Assembly (NCBI GenBank): GCA_015499995.1
Contig: JADNRV010000042.1
Location: 186,001-250,000 of the forward strand
Origin: Flammula alnicola
Taxonomy: Eukaryota > Basidiomycota > Agaricomycetes > Agaricales > Strophariaceae
Length of the DNA stretch: 64,000 nt
Direction of reading: 5' to 3'
Shown: one piece after another, positions 12,607-23,936 of the stretch
Numbering within the stretch: position 1 is the first letter of the stretch
How the letters are laid out: every line of letters starts with the position of its first letter
Notes under the pieces: model-generated
Told to the model about the DNA's origin: nothing
The model's database searches: none
Seen by the model: the letters and a program-made list of their open reading frames with translations, nothing else
Program-made: the position numbers and the translations under genes

Positions 12607-14379
12607 TAAAGATGCTTAGTGTGGGGTGTGTGTGAACTACTAGATAATCAAGTAGTCGCTTTCAATAGACTTTGTAAGGTCTATTAAAGAGATACTATCA
12701 AATCCGACTTGCTTCACTTTTAATAACTACTTTACTACACTCAAACACCCAAATCAATGTTTAGTTGACTTAGTTCGTCCAAGGGGAGGATAATAGTTTT
12801 TATAATATCGATACCTGATAGTAGGTGCGCGATAAAAGAAGGTGTTTAACTATGTAACGGCTCAGGCAAGGCCTTAGGTGTGTTTATAGTCAATGGGTCG
12901 TTTTAAGTCCAATAGACTTGTGTAAATTCTGGTCTGGTACTCGGAAACTAGTGCTCTATGCACAAACTGCTAACTGATCTCGCTTTGTCTTGTTCTCCAA
13001 TTGAGAAGATGGCTCTATGCCCTTTAACTTGTCTTTACTTGTCTCAAAAACTATACTTGTGGAAAGAGGCGCGCAGATGTCTTATCCGCTGACACTACAG
13101 TCCCTTAACAATGGCCAGAGGCACGTAGATGCTTTGTCTACCGACACTACAGTCCAGGTCCCCAGATGTCCTTTGACAATGGGTAGGTTTTGAACAAGTC
13201 ACTTAGACAGGTTCCTTGGCTTATAACTCTCTTTACTTGTCTTGGCGAATCACTTAGACACGCGTTCTCGTCTTAATAGTTCGTTTATATCGTTACTTGG
13301 TTTCTTTTTATATTATGGGACTCTCGCTTTGAAGCTAATTGGTACTTAGAGGTGAAACACTTAAGATATAACTCTTAAGCGCTTGTATCTCGTGGGTGGT
13401 AAATTGCTTGTATTCTACGGTGTTACAGGGCTGCTTATATACTACTGAGACGATATATTATTACATAGATGCAATGACGAGAATATAGAGATTTCATGGG
13501 CATTTGTGCATGAGCGGCGGCCTTGTGGAGTACAGTTTCCATGCTCATCCGCTCAATCATGCCTTTTTGGTTGGATCGGGAGCTCAGATCGTCGTCGGTT
13601 CGGCTAACTTAAGCGCCTAAGACTTAATCCTCCTCGACCACGTGGTATACAGGCTCGTGACCTTTCGTTTGCATTGGTATCTTGTCCTGTCATTGGCTAT
13701 AGACTGACCGGAGCATAGATGCGCCTACATCTCGTCGGAGACGCTCAGGCAATCCACGCATGTTCTGTCCGAGATAATGCTCGTGATTAGGGTTGTAACC
13801 CTTCGTCCTCTGTACCCGGTATCTTGGTACCCTCGGCGTGCATCTGGGATCTCGCTGTGTCGAGTTATGCACCCCGGAAATCTTCCTGTACCCAGTTATT
13901 ACCCGATATGGTATGTGTTTCCAATTTGGTATCCCTTTGATCCGAGCTTTGATCGGTGTTGCTACAGGCGCGTCTATGGGCGTCTGCTTTACCCCGACTG
14001 CTCCACTGTCCTTGATGCCTTCGGCAATGTCACGCGACCTGTCCTGTAGTGTGCCTAGATGTCCGTTCTTTCTAATCTAGAGATCCGCGCCCTCGCTGTA
14101 TAGGCTGGATGGTTAAGATATTACTGAAAGGCGCCTATTTCCGTACACTTCATTAGATGTATTGACTAGTATCTCAATAGTTACTAATGATAATGTCTTT
14201 TAATTGACCGCACATTCCTCGTTATCTTGCATAGTTTCCTCTAGTCCTTAGTAGCCTTGTCATTGTAATGTCCGGACTTGTAACATTTAGACTACGGTAT
14301 AAGCTTTACTAAGTGCTAAAAATAGCTCAGGTAAGGAGAATAGTAGTCCGTTCACAGCTAGCCGCTCGCGGTCTCTTCA
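12607..14379 (-). mobile_element. Second solo-LTR-like copy, inverted relative to 6305-8079
   Basis: This 1773-bp sequence is nearly identical to the reverse complement of 6305-8079, including the TATATAA region (here near 13435-13440 on the minus strand). It has a perfect 4-bp target duplication TCGG at 12603-12606 and 14380-14383. Independent target duplications show two separate insertions, not one hairpin duplication. Confidence 0.7.
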
Positions 14380-14884
14380 TCGGGTTAGCAGAGCTTGCAG
14401 CATTTTGTCGACACGATTAACAAATTGAGTTCTTATGTGTCCCCCACGGATTCCTAGTGGAATCCGGCGGAATCCACGTGGATTCCGGGTCATTCCGGTG
14501 GAATGGGTTTGGCACAGGGACCAGCCAAAATACTGGATGTCAGTCCGGTGGAATGGGTACCGGATTGGCCCGGAATCCGGTATGGGCACCGGAATTTGCC
14601 GGAACGGAACGCAAAATGGAATGGAAAATGGAATCCGGTCACCTGTGCAGTGATTTATTATATAATTATTGTTTCATCAATGTATTAAGTAATTAATTAA
14701 TGATTTCTTATTAATTACACGAATTGATGGATTCCGCACAGCCCCGCACAGCGCACGTGACTTCGGCAAACCGGCAATCCGTTGCCGCGTGATGGTGACG
14801 CGGCTCCAACGTTGCCACGTCACCTTTCTTCCCTCCCACCACCACTCCCGCCATCCCTCCCCGCGGACCACCCGCTGCTCCACG

Positions 14885-15835
14885 ACCACGACGAACGCAC
14901 ACCCACGGCAACGACGACGACGACGACGACGACCGGCCCAGCACGCAACGACGACGCCGCGGATACGCGAAACCGAGCCAAGAGGACGACGCGACGCCGC
15001 GGCGCGTGAGGGAATACACGCCGCGGGGGGGTATTGGATACGAAGGGGGGACCCAGGAGTGGGAGGCCCACGCGGTACGTCGTAAACGACGACCCCGCGA
15101 TGACCGCTCACCCCCACCACGTCCCTCGCAGGTGCACAGTGCCGCGGGCACTGAAACCGACGCCGACGGCAGCGTATCACGCGGCCTACCACAACACCAA
15201 CCGCCACGCGACGGCAACGACAGCGGGAGCACGACCTCGTGCTCCCGTGTCGTTCTGAAGTCGTGTGGGCGTTCGCGACGACGACGCGACGACACCGCGA
15301 CGACGGAAACGACGACGACGACGCGGCGACGACACGACCACGAAGGCCCAACGCCGCGGGCACGGAAGGCCCAAGGGAGGTAGCAACGCCGCAAGCACGA
15401 CGACGCCGCGACCACGGAACGCCCAACGACGCGACCACGGAGGCGACACCGCCGCGACAACGGCGGGACGACGACGGACGCGACGCGACGCGACGACGGA
15501 AGCGCCCACAAGACGACGGCGGAAGCGACTCCGCGAACACGGAAGGGCCGTCGACGCGACAACGGAGGCACCGACGACGCGACGACGCAGACACCGACGA
15601 CACGACCCCGGACGCGACGCCGCTGCGGCGACGGATGCGACGACGACGCGGCGACCCCGACCCCGCAGGTGCAACAACCGACGCGACGACGGATGCGACT
15701 ACGGATGCGACGACGAGGCGACGACGGAGATGGGGACGGACGCAATGACGAGGCAACGACGGAGGTGGGGATGGACGCGACGACGGAGGTGACGACCCGA
15801 CGGCGGCCCCGTAGACGACCCCTTAGACGCATGAG
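14885..15835. repeat. CGA/CGACGACG-rich low-complexity tract
   Basis: About 950 bp is dominated by imperfect CGA, CGAC and ACGACG units with very high CpG density. Long open frames occur in all six frames because stop codons are almost absent from the composition; I regard them as non-coding (Arg/Asp/Thr or Ser/Val/Arg simple repeats). Confidence 0.8.
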
Positions 15836-16189
15836 TGCGGCGAGGGCTGTCGACGGCGCTACCGCCATGTGGTCAACGCCAACGCCAGTGACGACAACAA
15901 CGCCGCCGCCGCCGCGGGATGGCTGGCCCAACGCCGCAAAGCTCGAGGATGAGGCAGTGCGCGAAGGAGCCCGGTACGTCGAAAATGAGCAGCAGGGCAT
16001 TCCTGCTGCTCGTTTTCTTGTGTTTTCACCCCCCCCTGACCCCTGTTGTGCTGCCGTTTTTTTGGTAGTACAGTATGTAATTAATAATTTTAATAAATAT
16101 ATTTGCTTTTCTCCCCACAATGGTGCCTTGCTATCTAAGTGCTTAATTTATCCTAATTCCTCTCCTGAGTCTGCTGGAATTCTCTCTGA

Positions 16190-16350
16190 TTCCATGTGGA
16201 TTCCTCCCATTCCACGTGGATTCCATCCCATTCCACGTGGATTCCATCCCATTCCACGTGGATTCCATCCCATTCCACGTGGATTCCATCCCATTCCACG
16301 TGGATTCCCTCCATTCCATGTGGATTCCCTCCCATTCCACGTGGAATCAG
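16190..16350. repeat. Tandem 22-bp minisatellite with CCACGTGG palindrome
   Basis: About seven units of CCCATTCCACGTGGATTCCA plus two further bases follow head to tail, with minor variants near the edges. Each unit carries the palindrome CCACGTGG, an E-box-type core. The array lies just inside the right end of the element 14427-16370; a shorter related array is just inside its left end (about 14446-14510). Confidence 0.9.
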
Positions 16351-16450
16351 TGGGGGAGTGAAAAGTACTCAACAAATTCGACAACGTAATCTCTCTGTTG
16401 CTATAACAGAATTTTTAGTATCTGCACCGATTGCTCTATGTTTGTCTCAC

Positions 16451-16747
16451 CTTCCCTTGGCTGCGTGGAGGTGGCACGTCAACTGCTGATATTTCCTCGT
16501 TGAGATCAAAATCGAAGGGATTTGTATCCATATGGACTGAGTTCGACGTCTCCTCTTCCACGTGTTCTGGTTGTAATGGTACCAATACACGTTTGATTTT
16601 CCGCCCTGCTCGCATATTTCTCTCAATGTTCTTGTGTGTATACGTATCGGCAGGACCGGCACCGGCATCATCTTCATGCAAGGATGCATTGTGTTTCGAC
16701 ACTCTTTTGCGCTTGTAGGCGGACACCGTCCGGGGATCTGAGCTCAT
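16451..16747 (-). pseudogene. N-terminal exon resembling KDZ transposases
   Basis: The exon starts with MSSDPRTVSAYKRKRVSKHN, contains RAGRKIKRVLVP and NPFDFDLNEE, and ends at a GTGAGA donor (16450 leftward on the minus strand). A KRKR-type start followed by a basic patch and an acidic DFDL segment resembles the N-termini of CxC2-class KDZ transposases (recalled, not searched). No matching CxC2 exon is found downstream, where 14427-16370 and 12607-14379 have inserted. It may be the first exon of the KDZ gene ending at 5895, or the remnant of a second KDZ gene. Confidence 0.45.
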
Positions 16748-16941
16748 CGATGGTTAGAACAAAGGATAGTATCAGGATTCCGTGAGAAGGGGTTCCACAC
16801 ATGTGGTGTGCATGTTTCACATGAAGGAGGCCACGAGGATTCCACGACAAAGTGTTCCATACTTGTCATGTATGCTTCCTTTTACCCACCATTCTCATAA
16901 TCACTCTCTCACATTTGGACATCGAAGGGCTTGTTATTGCC

Positions 16942-19720
16942 ATGGAAGGTACCCGGAAAAAACCATGCAAGGACTGTAAATATTCCGCACAAGAGCTGGA
17001 ACAGATTCAATCCTTCAAAAAGGACTTCATCATGGCCGACACAATCGACAAGCGCGCCGCAATTCTAAAAACACAAATTCTCCCCGCGATGTGCAACTAT
17101 TGGGTCTCAACCGGGCAACTTTCCACTGAAGACATAGATGAGAGCCTTGATCGTGTGAAGGTGAATGGAAGAACACTTCCGAACAGTGAAGCAAACTGAC
17201 TACTATGCAAGGAACTGTCCAAATGGGTCGCTAATAACTGGCGGACGGCTAGGGATTGTCAGGGGTAACCCTGGGGTATTTTTGCTGTACCCTTACCCTT
17301 ACCCACCAAAACCCCTACCCTCCACCAGGGGTAAGGGTTTTGGGGGGTATGGGTAAGGGTTTCTGAAAACCCAGGGGTATTTAATATTTTGGGGGGTATA
17401 GCTGTTAAAATTGAGTGGAAACTGTTTTAAAACTTGCTTATTAATTAATTACATTAAATTAATCATTTTATAATGCTCTTTACAGTGTTCTCTTGGATTA
17501 TAAGCCAACTTTGGGCACAAAAATCAAGTAAAAATACATAAAATAAATTTTTTCAGACATCTTTGGTATGCAAAAAGATCAAAAAATTTCTCTTGGAAAT
17601 ACCCCTGACCCCTGCTGGGGGTAGGGGTTTTCCAAGGGTACAGAAATCTCAACCCTTACCCTTACCCCAGCATACCCTACCCAAAACCCCTGCGGGTTTT
17701 CAAACCCCTGACAATCACTACGGACGGCGCGAGGAGTTGCAACAAGATCAAATCACTTTCATCCAAAGAAATCCGAGGTTATGTGGTATCTACATCCTGA
17801 AGAAGTGATGAAGGAGGTTGCGTCTTTACTTGGAGTGGAAGAGGCAACGACGACGACGACGGGGTGGTTTCAGATGAGATTACCAGCTATTGCGAACATC
17901 TTAGCTCGCATGACGCCCACAGAGAAGGCCCAGTTTGATGCCGAGGTTGAGAACATGGCGAAGGAAGGGTATCCGGAAGAAACAAAGAGATCGTACGTGA
18001 CTGCCGGTCCCGATGCCGGTACTAGTGCCGAGCCGACTAACTGATCATTTGCAGCATAGCGAAGAGGTTCTCTACCAAACGCATCGCAAAGGTCATGGAT
18101 GAACACTGGAAAGAGATGGGCCTTGTTTCTGTCATGATTACCGCCTATACTCTACCGGACAGGAAACTGGTCATTGATGCGTGAGTCACAGTGAACATGT
18201 GCCGGTGCCGATACTAAGTCGGGTGTCGAAGCCATGATGAAATAGCAGATTTAATGGGCATTCCTGCGAGGTCCTTGATTGACAGTCACCCAGAGGAAAT
18301 TTCCAAAATGAAACTTTTACTCATGGATTACATGAAGACATTACGCAATAAGGTTCAAGTGCCGGTCATGGGCAGCACTGACACCAATCCAGGAACGCAG
18401 AAGGTACTTCTCACAACCACTAGTGAGGGTTATCCGATCCTCCCAGAACCATGGCGGAATGGCGATGAATCCAAGAAGAAGCTGGAGGAATTATTCAGCC
18501 TATATATAGGTCGACATTATAGTAAGTGCTGAATGAGTGCCGAGCGGCACCGCCATCAGCTTATACATTACTTAGAACTGGCTACAAATGGTCGCACGAT
18601 TCATCTGCCATACGCAGCAATAATGGAGAATCATGGAGCATATTTCAGTCCTGAATATCTCCCTTCATCGTTCACTGTCAAACGTCCCCGCAATCTGACG
18701 AAAATGGCGTTAGAAGCCTTTTTTGATCATATTGAAGAATGCCAAAAAGACCATGGACCAAAGGGTGCCTTCCGATTTAAATCCATCAAACACGGTGAAA
18801 CTCTCCTCCCTGCAAAATATCCTACCAGTTCGTCCGATGCCGATGCCGCTACCGGTGCCGGTGCCGGTGGACGAAGAAAAGCCAGGACAAAAAAATCCAA
18901 AACTGGCGCGAAGGCAACTAAACGAGGTTCGAAAGCTGCAAAGCCAAAGAATCCCTCTAACCCAGTCAATGATCCTACCACATCAGCCACATTTAGTCAC
19001 CAAGCCCCAGGCGCCGGCGCAGTTCCCTCAGAGGAGAGCCTTCCCGATCCAACGACCCACCTGACAACCCCTGCGGCAGGTGACAATTCCTTTGTCATTG
19101 TAAATGAATATGTTATGGCACAGATCCATGCTGCTGGGTTTCCTATGCCCTTCCCAGTAAATGGACTGGCAGATGGATTACCTAAATATGCGATAGATCC
19201 AACAACTTACCGAGCTTATGAGCAATTACAAGATGCAAACAACAGGCACACTAATCCAACAAATCCCCACCCAAACATCGATCCAGCTCTATTACATCCA
19301 CCACCAGCACCTATGCCAACCCCGGCGGCCACACCGGCACCTGAAACTCTCCCAGCCCATCCATCGGCCCATGCTCGTCTTCCGCGACAGGCTGGCGGTC
19401 GAATGATGCCTCCGTCAACCGCACCTGCTGCCACAGTTACCGCAGCAGCAATTCCAATGCTGGCTACACCGACAGCACCACCGGCACCGACACAGGGACA
19501 GAGAGTACGAATGACTCGAGCATCGGCACCGGTACCGGCAGCGGCACCGAGTAGTGCATCCAATAATGGAGCCACAAGAAACACAAGATCCCAAGCAAGA
19601 AAGCGGCCTGACCCAGTGTCTATGCAGAAGAGACCTAGAATGACTGCTGATGTGTTAGCAAGAGAGGAAGCCACTTTGGCACTGACTCCACGTTCACGAC
19701 GAAAAACAAGAAAGGGCTGA
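16942..19720 (+). pseudogene. Uncharacterised KDZ-block gene, split by a hAT MITE
   Basis: The start is the ATG at 16942 (MEGTRKKPCKDCKYSAQELEQ). The intron 17161-17211 joins in frame; exon 2 (ELSKWVANNWRTA) is split by the MITE 17250-17720, and removing it with one target copy restores RTARGVATRSNHFHPKK. A further intron is 17993-18054. The junction near 18181-18246 does not splice cleanly in my reading. A last intron (about 18523-18559) leads to a 380-residue exon starting LIHYLELATNGRTIHLPYAA, with a Lys-rich basic patch (ARTKKSKTGAKATKRGSK) and a Pro/Ala-rich tail ending KRRKTRKG-like. An N-terminal CxxC pair is visible. Its introns contain GTGCCG motifs. Similar proteins seem common in agaricomycete transposon neighbourhoods; function unknown. 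Confidence 0.65.
17250..17720. mobile_element. 471-bp hAT-type MITE
   Basis: A perfect 8-bp target duplication CGGACGGC lies at 17242-17249 and 17721-17728. Terminal inverted repeats are TAGGGATTGTCAGGGGT on the left and TAGTGATTGTCAGGGGT (reverse complement) on the right. The TAG-G start and 8-bp duplication are typical of hAT elements. The subterminal parts are G-rich GGGGTAAGGGTTTT repeats flanking an AT-rich core; nothing is encoded. It splits an exon of the gene at 16942-19720. Confidence 0.9.
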
Positions 19721-19922
19721 GTGCCGGACTATACCTGCAGGGCAAATGGCTGCTGATGACCTCGCACAATAGAACACCAAAACTCAGGTTATAACATTTG
19801 TATATACATCACAAATTATACGTGCAATATATATACAAATTTTGACCAGTGTGCAAAATAAAAATGTCCCAAAAAAAGCGCCCGTGCTATTGACAAAGAA
19901 AAACCAGATCGCCAGCAAAAAA

Positions 19923-22532
19923 TTAAGACTGCCGAGCACGCTTCGCATTGCCCTGCTCCGCTGTAGCATCTGCAGCCCGTTTGTTCCCACCAGGACTTGA
20001 AGATGGGTTTGCCGCTGGCGACGGCGAGCGGGTATGGTGGCGGGGTGAGCGGCGCCATTCACTTTCGGGGACTGGCGAGTTGCGACGGCTTCGGCGAGGA
20101 GAGAGGCCACCCACGTTAACATCTGGAACAGCCAGTAAACGGGGTGGAGCGGGTGGTTGCTCTGGTGCGATATGGGGTATGGCAGGCGGTTCTGGGCTGG
20201 CCCTCGACTCACTGGCAGAAGGGGCATCACCACTGGCACCGGCACCGGCACCAGGAGCAGGAGAAACCGGTGGTGAATGTGAGTGGGGACAGGGTGGAAG
20301 AGGGACCTGAGGCTCATGGTGTGCGGCGGGCTGCTCCACAGGTGGCTTGGTTGTGGGAGCCGTAGATGGCGGGGTTGGGACGAGGGGGATCATGTTGTAC
20401 TGGGCAGCGTCCTGCGATGTTCGTGGCGTCGGGGGGATTAAGTTCACTGGCGGGACCTGTGGCCTCGAACCACTTTGGTATGTGGTGGCACACGCGCCGC
20501 CAGCTGCCGTCGACGGAGGTGGCTCAGCTGACACTGGTTTCGATGCAGGGCGGGGTGCTGACATCGTTTGTGGTGGTATCACAGGTGCCGAGTCAGCTGG
20601 TGCTGGTGATGGTGGAGCTGGCGGTGCCGATGCAGCCCGTGAAGGTGGCAAAGGACGCTTTGGTGCCGGTACACTGCAAGATCGGATGGGTGCCGCTACA
20701 CTCGCTGGAAGTCCCGATGGGCACGGTGCAGGTGCAGCTGGTGGTGCAGATGGTGCAGATACTGCCTGTGCAGGTGCACCAGCAGGGAGTGGGACCGGTG
20801 ATGCTGCTGACACGGGAGACGATTGTCGGGATGCCGGTATCGGCACCGGCATGCCCACGTATTCTCTCAGGGCTTTCACGTTGACCTGCAGTGCCTGTTG
20901 CCCCTCATCCAGCCATTGCAAGCTCGAGTTCATTTTGCCGATCATCTTGGCCTGGTGGCGGACCGTTTTCTCCAATTTGTCGATCCGGCCCTCGAGTGAC
21001 ACAAATTTCTGTCCGAAGCCAACAAGGGCGAGATTGTGGTCGCCATTGCTGGTGTCCACGTCATCGACTTGCCTCTCCAGCTCGTCAACACGGCTAACGA
21101 GGGTATCCATGTGGTCAACCATCTCCATTAGGTCCTCTGGCTCTGTTGAAGATGTCAAACAACTAATCTATAACAAAAATGGTTTAGCTCACCTCCCGAC
21201 GTGTCCCTCTCCAATGCTGCAAATCGAGGTGTTGACGGTGCCGGTGGAAGTGCCGACTTCTTGGAGGGTCCCGGTGCTGCAGCTTTGGGCACTGCCGACA
21301 GTTTTGGCAGTGCCGGTGTCTTCCCGCGTGCCGATGCCTTAGTCAGTACCGATGGTTTCGCAGCTGCCGGTCGCTTCTTAGGCACCGGTGCTGACGATTT
21401 CGCCCGTGCCTTTCCCTTTCCCTTCGATGCCGGTGCCGAGGTCTTCTTTTGTATGGGCGCCTCCTCATCATTGTTGTCATTGTTGTCCTCCTGTGAGCTG
21501 GACGTGTCGATCACGATCGGGTCATTTTTCTTCTTCCCCTTCTTCGATATCCCATCGAAGGTACATGCTACCCTTTGTACTCCACAGCGATGACACGCCG
21601 TGATCCCTCTTGCCTGCTCCCAACATTCAAATCATCCCTTGATGCACCAATCGCAAGCGCGTTCCATCATCTTGCTGCCCTGACAAGGTGGCAGCCTTGG
21701 TTTCTTCCCAACTGGCCTCGGCTCCTCCTCCTCCTCTTCGGCCTCATCATCCACATCCATTTCCTCATCCTCCTCCTCCTCCACCAGCGTGACCTTGGCC
21801 TTGCGTGGTAATTTTACCTGTGCGTTGGCTTCTTCCCCCTCGGAGTCGGCCCTGGCTTTCCTCTTCCCCTTTCCTCGATCCCTTTCCTGCCCACAGTTTT
21901 TTGAAGCAGGTGCAGGCCCGGCACCAGCACCAGCAGAATCACGACCACCAGTAGTGCGCCCGACACCGGCACCGGGAGCTTCTGGGGTACCGGCGGGGGG
22001 ACGAGCAGGTCGACTGGTATCCGCACGAGGAGACGGCGGAGTGGAAGTGGCCAAACAAGGAGATAGCGGGGTCGGGGCAACCATAGGCACAGGGAGCACA
22101 GGAGCAACGGGTGTCACTGTTCGCCGGCTCAGTAATGGAGCACGAGGGGCAGGCCGTGCCGAGCGGGCAGAGGGCAGTGCTTGGCCTTCCGTGTCAAAAC
22201 GCACAAGCTGGGCGTGCTGGGTCTCGATGAACGCGTTGTCAGCCTTCTTACTAGCCCCTTTCCAGGCCACCACAAAGCCCCACAAGAACACATGGGCCTT
22301 GTAGGCTTCTCGCACTTCGGCGGAGAGGTCGGCAGTCTTCCTGATGTCGAAAAGCCAGCGCTGCCACTCAGGGTTAGCAGAAAACTCGTGAATGAAATGG
22401 AGAAAACCATACCAGGTTGGCCCTCTGTGCCTTCATCACCTGCTCGATGTTGCCCGACGTCAACCCCTGCCGAATCGCATTGTCGATGTCCTGGATTTTG
22501 CTATTGACTGCGGCGGCGGTTATGGTAGACAT
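19923..22532 (-). pseudogene. Cys-cluster and coiled-coil protein of the KDZ block, one nonsense codon
   Basis: Translation starts at the ATG at 22532 (MSTITAAAVNSKIQDIDNAI). A 46-nt intron ends before WQRWLFDIRKTADLSAEVRE. Then follow a Pro/Ala-rich part, an acidic stretch (EEEDEEMDVDDEAEEEEEE) and a Cys cluster CDWC-x-C-x-CHRC-x-C. Within the cluster, TGA at 21632-21634 interrupts the frame (CGA to TGA possible). An intron near 21136-21186 joins in frame to a coiled coil (MVDHMDTLVSRVDELERQVD onward to about 20850), then a long Pro/Ala/Ser-rich disordered tail ending in a possible nuclear signal (KRAADATAEQGNAKRAR). The layout suggests a nuclear, zinc-binding, oligomeric DNA-associated protein (inference). 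It is convergent with the gene at 16942-19720. Confidence 0.65.
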
Positions 22533-22774
22533 GTAGCTAGAATAGATAGTAGCGGTGGGAGCTATGGGTTTGGTAGAAAGGTGCCGGGATGGTGCGGCAG
22601 TGGAAGTTGGCAGGCAAGGTGAAAGCAACGCAGAATCGAGTCAACGTCAATGAAGAAATTCAACAGTCATGTGACTGATCGATCACATCACTTAACATAG
22701 CCACACAGTCAAGATATCCATTGCAGATTAGGATGGTGATCCTCTACTCTTAGATCACATCTGTTAGGACCACC

Positions 22775-23586
22775 ATGGATGCAACACCCGAGAGAGAACC
22801 TGAGCCATCTACCCTACATGTCCCTGATGGTTTCGCTGCCCTTGTCACTCCTGACGGGGACCGGTACATTGTTCCCAAATTCATGATTCCAGCGACCCAG
22901 CAGGCTTTTGGAGCCTACCGGAAACAGGTCGAGTTGGATGTTGTGAATGAAAATGGATGTGTAAGTTCTCTTTGTTCCGATCATTCATTGTTTAGGTGCA
23001 TTGGCCCTTGTTGGATCCGACCGATAGCAGGAACAATGCCAGTGTAACTGCCGGTGCCGATGTCGGTGCAATACACCCGGTGTCGGTGCCGGTGCCGGTT
23101 ATATTCCCGCTGCCGGGACCGGGCGCCCTGCCTGTTGCCGACTGGTGCAGTTAATCCCGAAACAATAAGTGCTGATAAAATTCACAGTCTGAGAATTCCC
23201 AAGGCATTCCTTGCATACTTCTGGGGAACAAGGCAATTGTATTCCCCACTGACCCGGTAGGTGCTCCATTGACTCCTGGCCATTGTCACTCACTCACGAG
23301 TCTATAGCCTTTGACTGATAGGGAGCTACTCGCCTCCCATGCAGAAGTGAAGGCTCTCCAGGAGCAACTGGGATTATCCTACAAGGATGCAAGCCACCGG
23401 CTTTATATGTCAACATGGGAGAAGGTCAAAGCTGATGAGGAGACGAAGAAGTTTTTCGCAATATTGTCCGAACGCACCAAGAACTCACTGGAAATATTTC
23501 AAACTCGTCTTTTGGACATTGCACGCACCAATGGTCATCCTGTCAGTGAGGACACTGCCAGTGCCGAGGTGCTTCCAGATATATAA
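22775..23586 (+). CDS. Uncharacterised small KDZ-block gene
   Basis: Exon 1 encodes MDATPEREPEPSTLHVPDGF and YIVPKFMIPATQQAFGAYRK. A short intron starting GTAAGT near 22962 leads to HWPLLDPTDSRNN. The next intron (about 23041-23152) is made almost wholly of GTGCCG-type repeats. Then come NPETISADKIHSLRIPKAFL, AYFWGTRQLYSPLTR and, after a third intron, ELLASHAEVKALQEQLGLSY and KDASHRLYMSTWEKVKADEE, ending at 23586. The third junction is one base out of frame in my reading, so the gene may be decayed. It has a helical C-terminal half and no recognised domain. It is divergent from the Cys-cluster gene, 240 bp away. Confidence 0.5.
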
Positions 23587-23936
23587 TAACATTGTTCATA
23601 TACTTCCCTTGTAATAGACAGTCATGATTCAGTCAAAATTATTAACAATACTGATTAACCATACATACTGAACGCGCCGGTGGGCAATGCCAACATCCTG
23701 CCGATGCGCGATCAAGTGCCGGTCCCTCTACGACGTCGCACAGACGTCGGCACGCCACTGGTGCCGACCGAGTGCCGCTCACCTACCGACTCATATGATG
23801 ACTGACCCCTGGTCGGCAGTGCCCTGGCGTATCATAAGGAGAGATTCAGCACCGATGTCTATGCTTATCTGTTTAAACTATGCCTTTTACGAGACCAATA
23901 TCTGCCCGGACGCATCACCTACTGCCTTGACATAAC

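Larger units (their letters stand above)
14427..16370. mobile_element. 1.9-kb non-autonomous hAT-like element with repeat cargo
   Basis: A perfect 8-bp direct repeat AACAAATT flanks it at 14419-14426 and 16371-16378. The ends are imperfect inverted repeats (GAGTTCTTATGTGTCCCCC and GAGTACTTTTCACTCCCCC). Both subterminal regions carry ATTCCACGTGGATTCC-type units. The interior holds a ~1 kb CGA-rich tract. No transposase is encoded. The 8-bp duplication fits the hAT superfamily, though other 8-bp families exist. It probably sits in an intron of a KDZ-type gene whose first exon is at 16451-16747. Confidence 0.65.

Noticed and set aside
6305..14379. Whole 6.3-14.4 kb as one transposon with 1.8-kb terminal inverted repeats
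   Set aside because: Each repeat has its own 4-bp target duplication, and the left one interrupts the KDZ coding sequence, which continues outside it to 5895.
14711..16120. Very long open frames on both strands (up to 469 codons)
   Set aside because: They arise from the CGA/CGAC-rich composition, which rarely makes stops; all six frames are open and the translations are simple Arg/Ser/Val or Asp/Thr repeats.
17285..17360. CCCTTACCC/GGGTAAGGG runs as an interstitial telomere
   Set aside because: The unit is TAAGGG-like and irregular, not TTAGGG, and it lies symmetrically inside a MITE with defined ends.
20347..21342. 331-codon plus-strand ORF opposite the coiled-coil gene
   Set aside because: It is the antisense of a Pro/Ala-rich coding region; the minus-strand frame has the coiled coil and in-frame introns.
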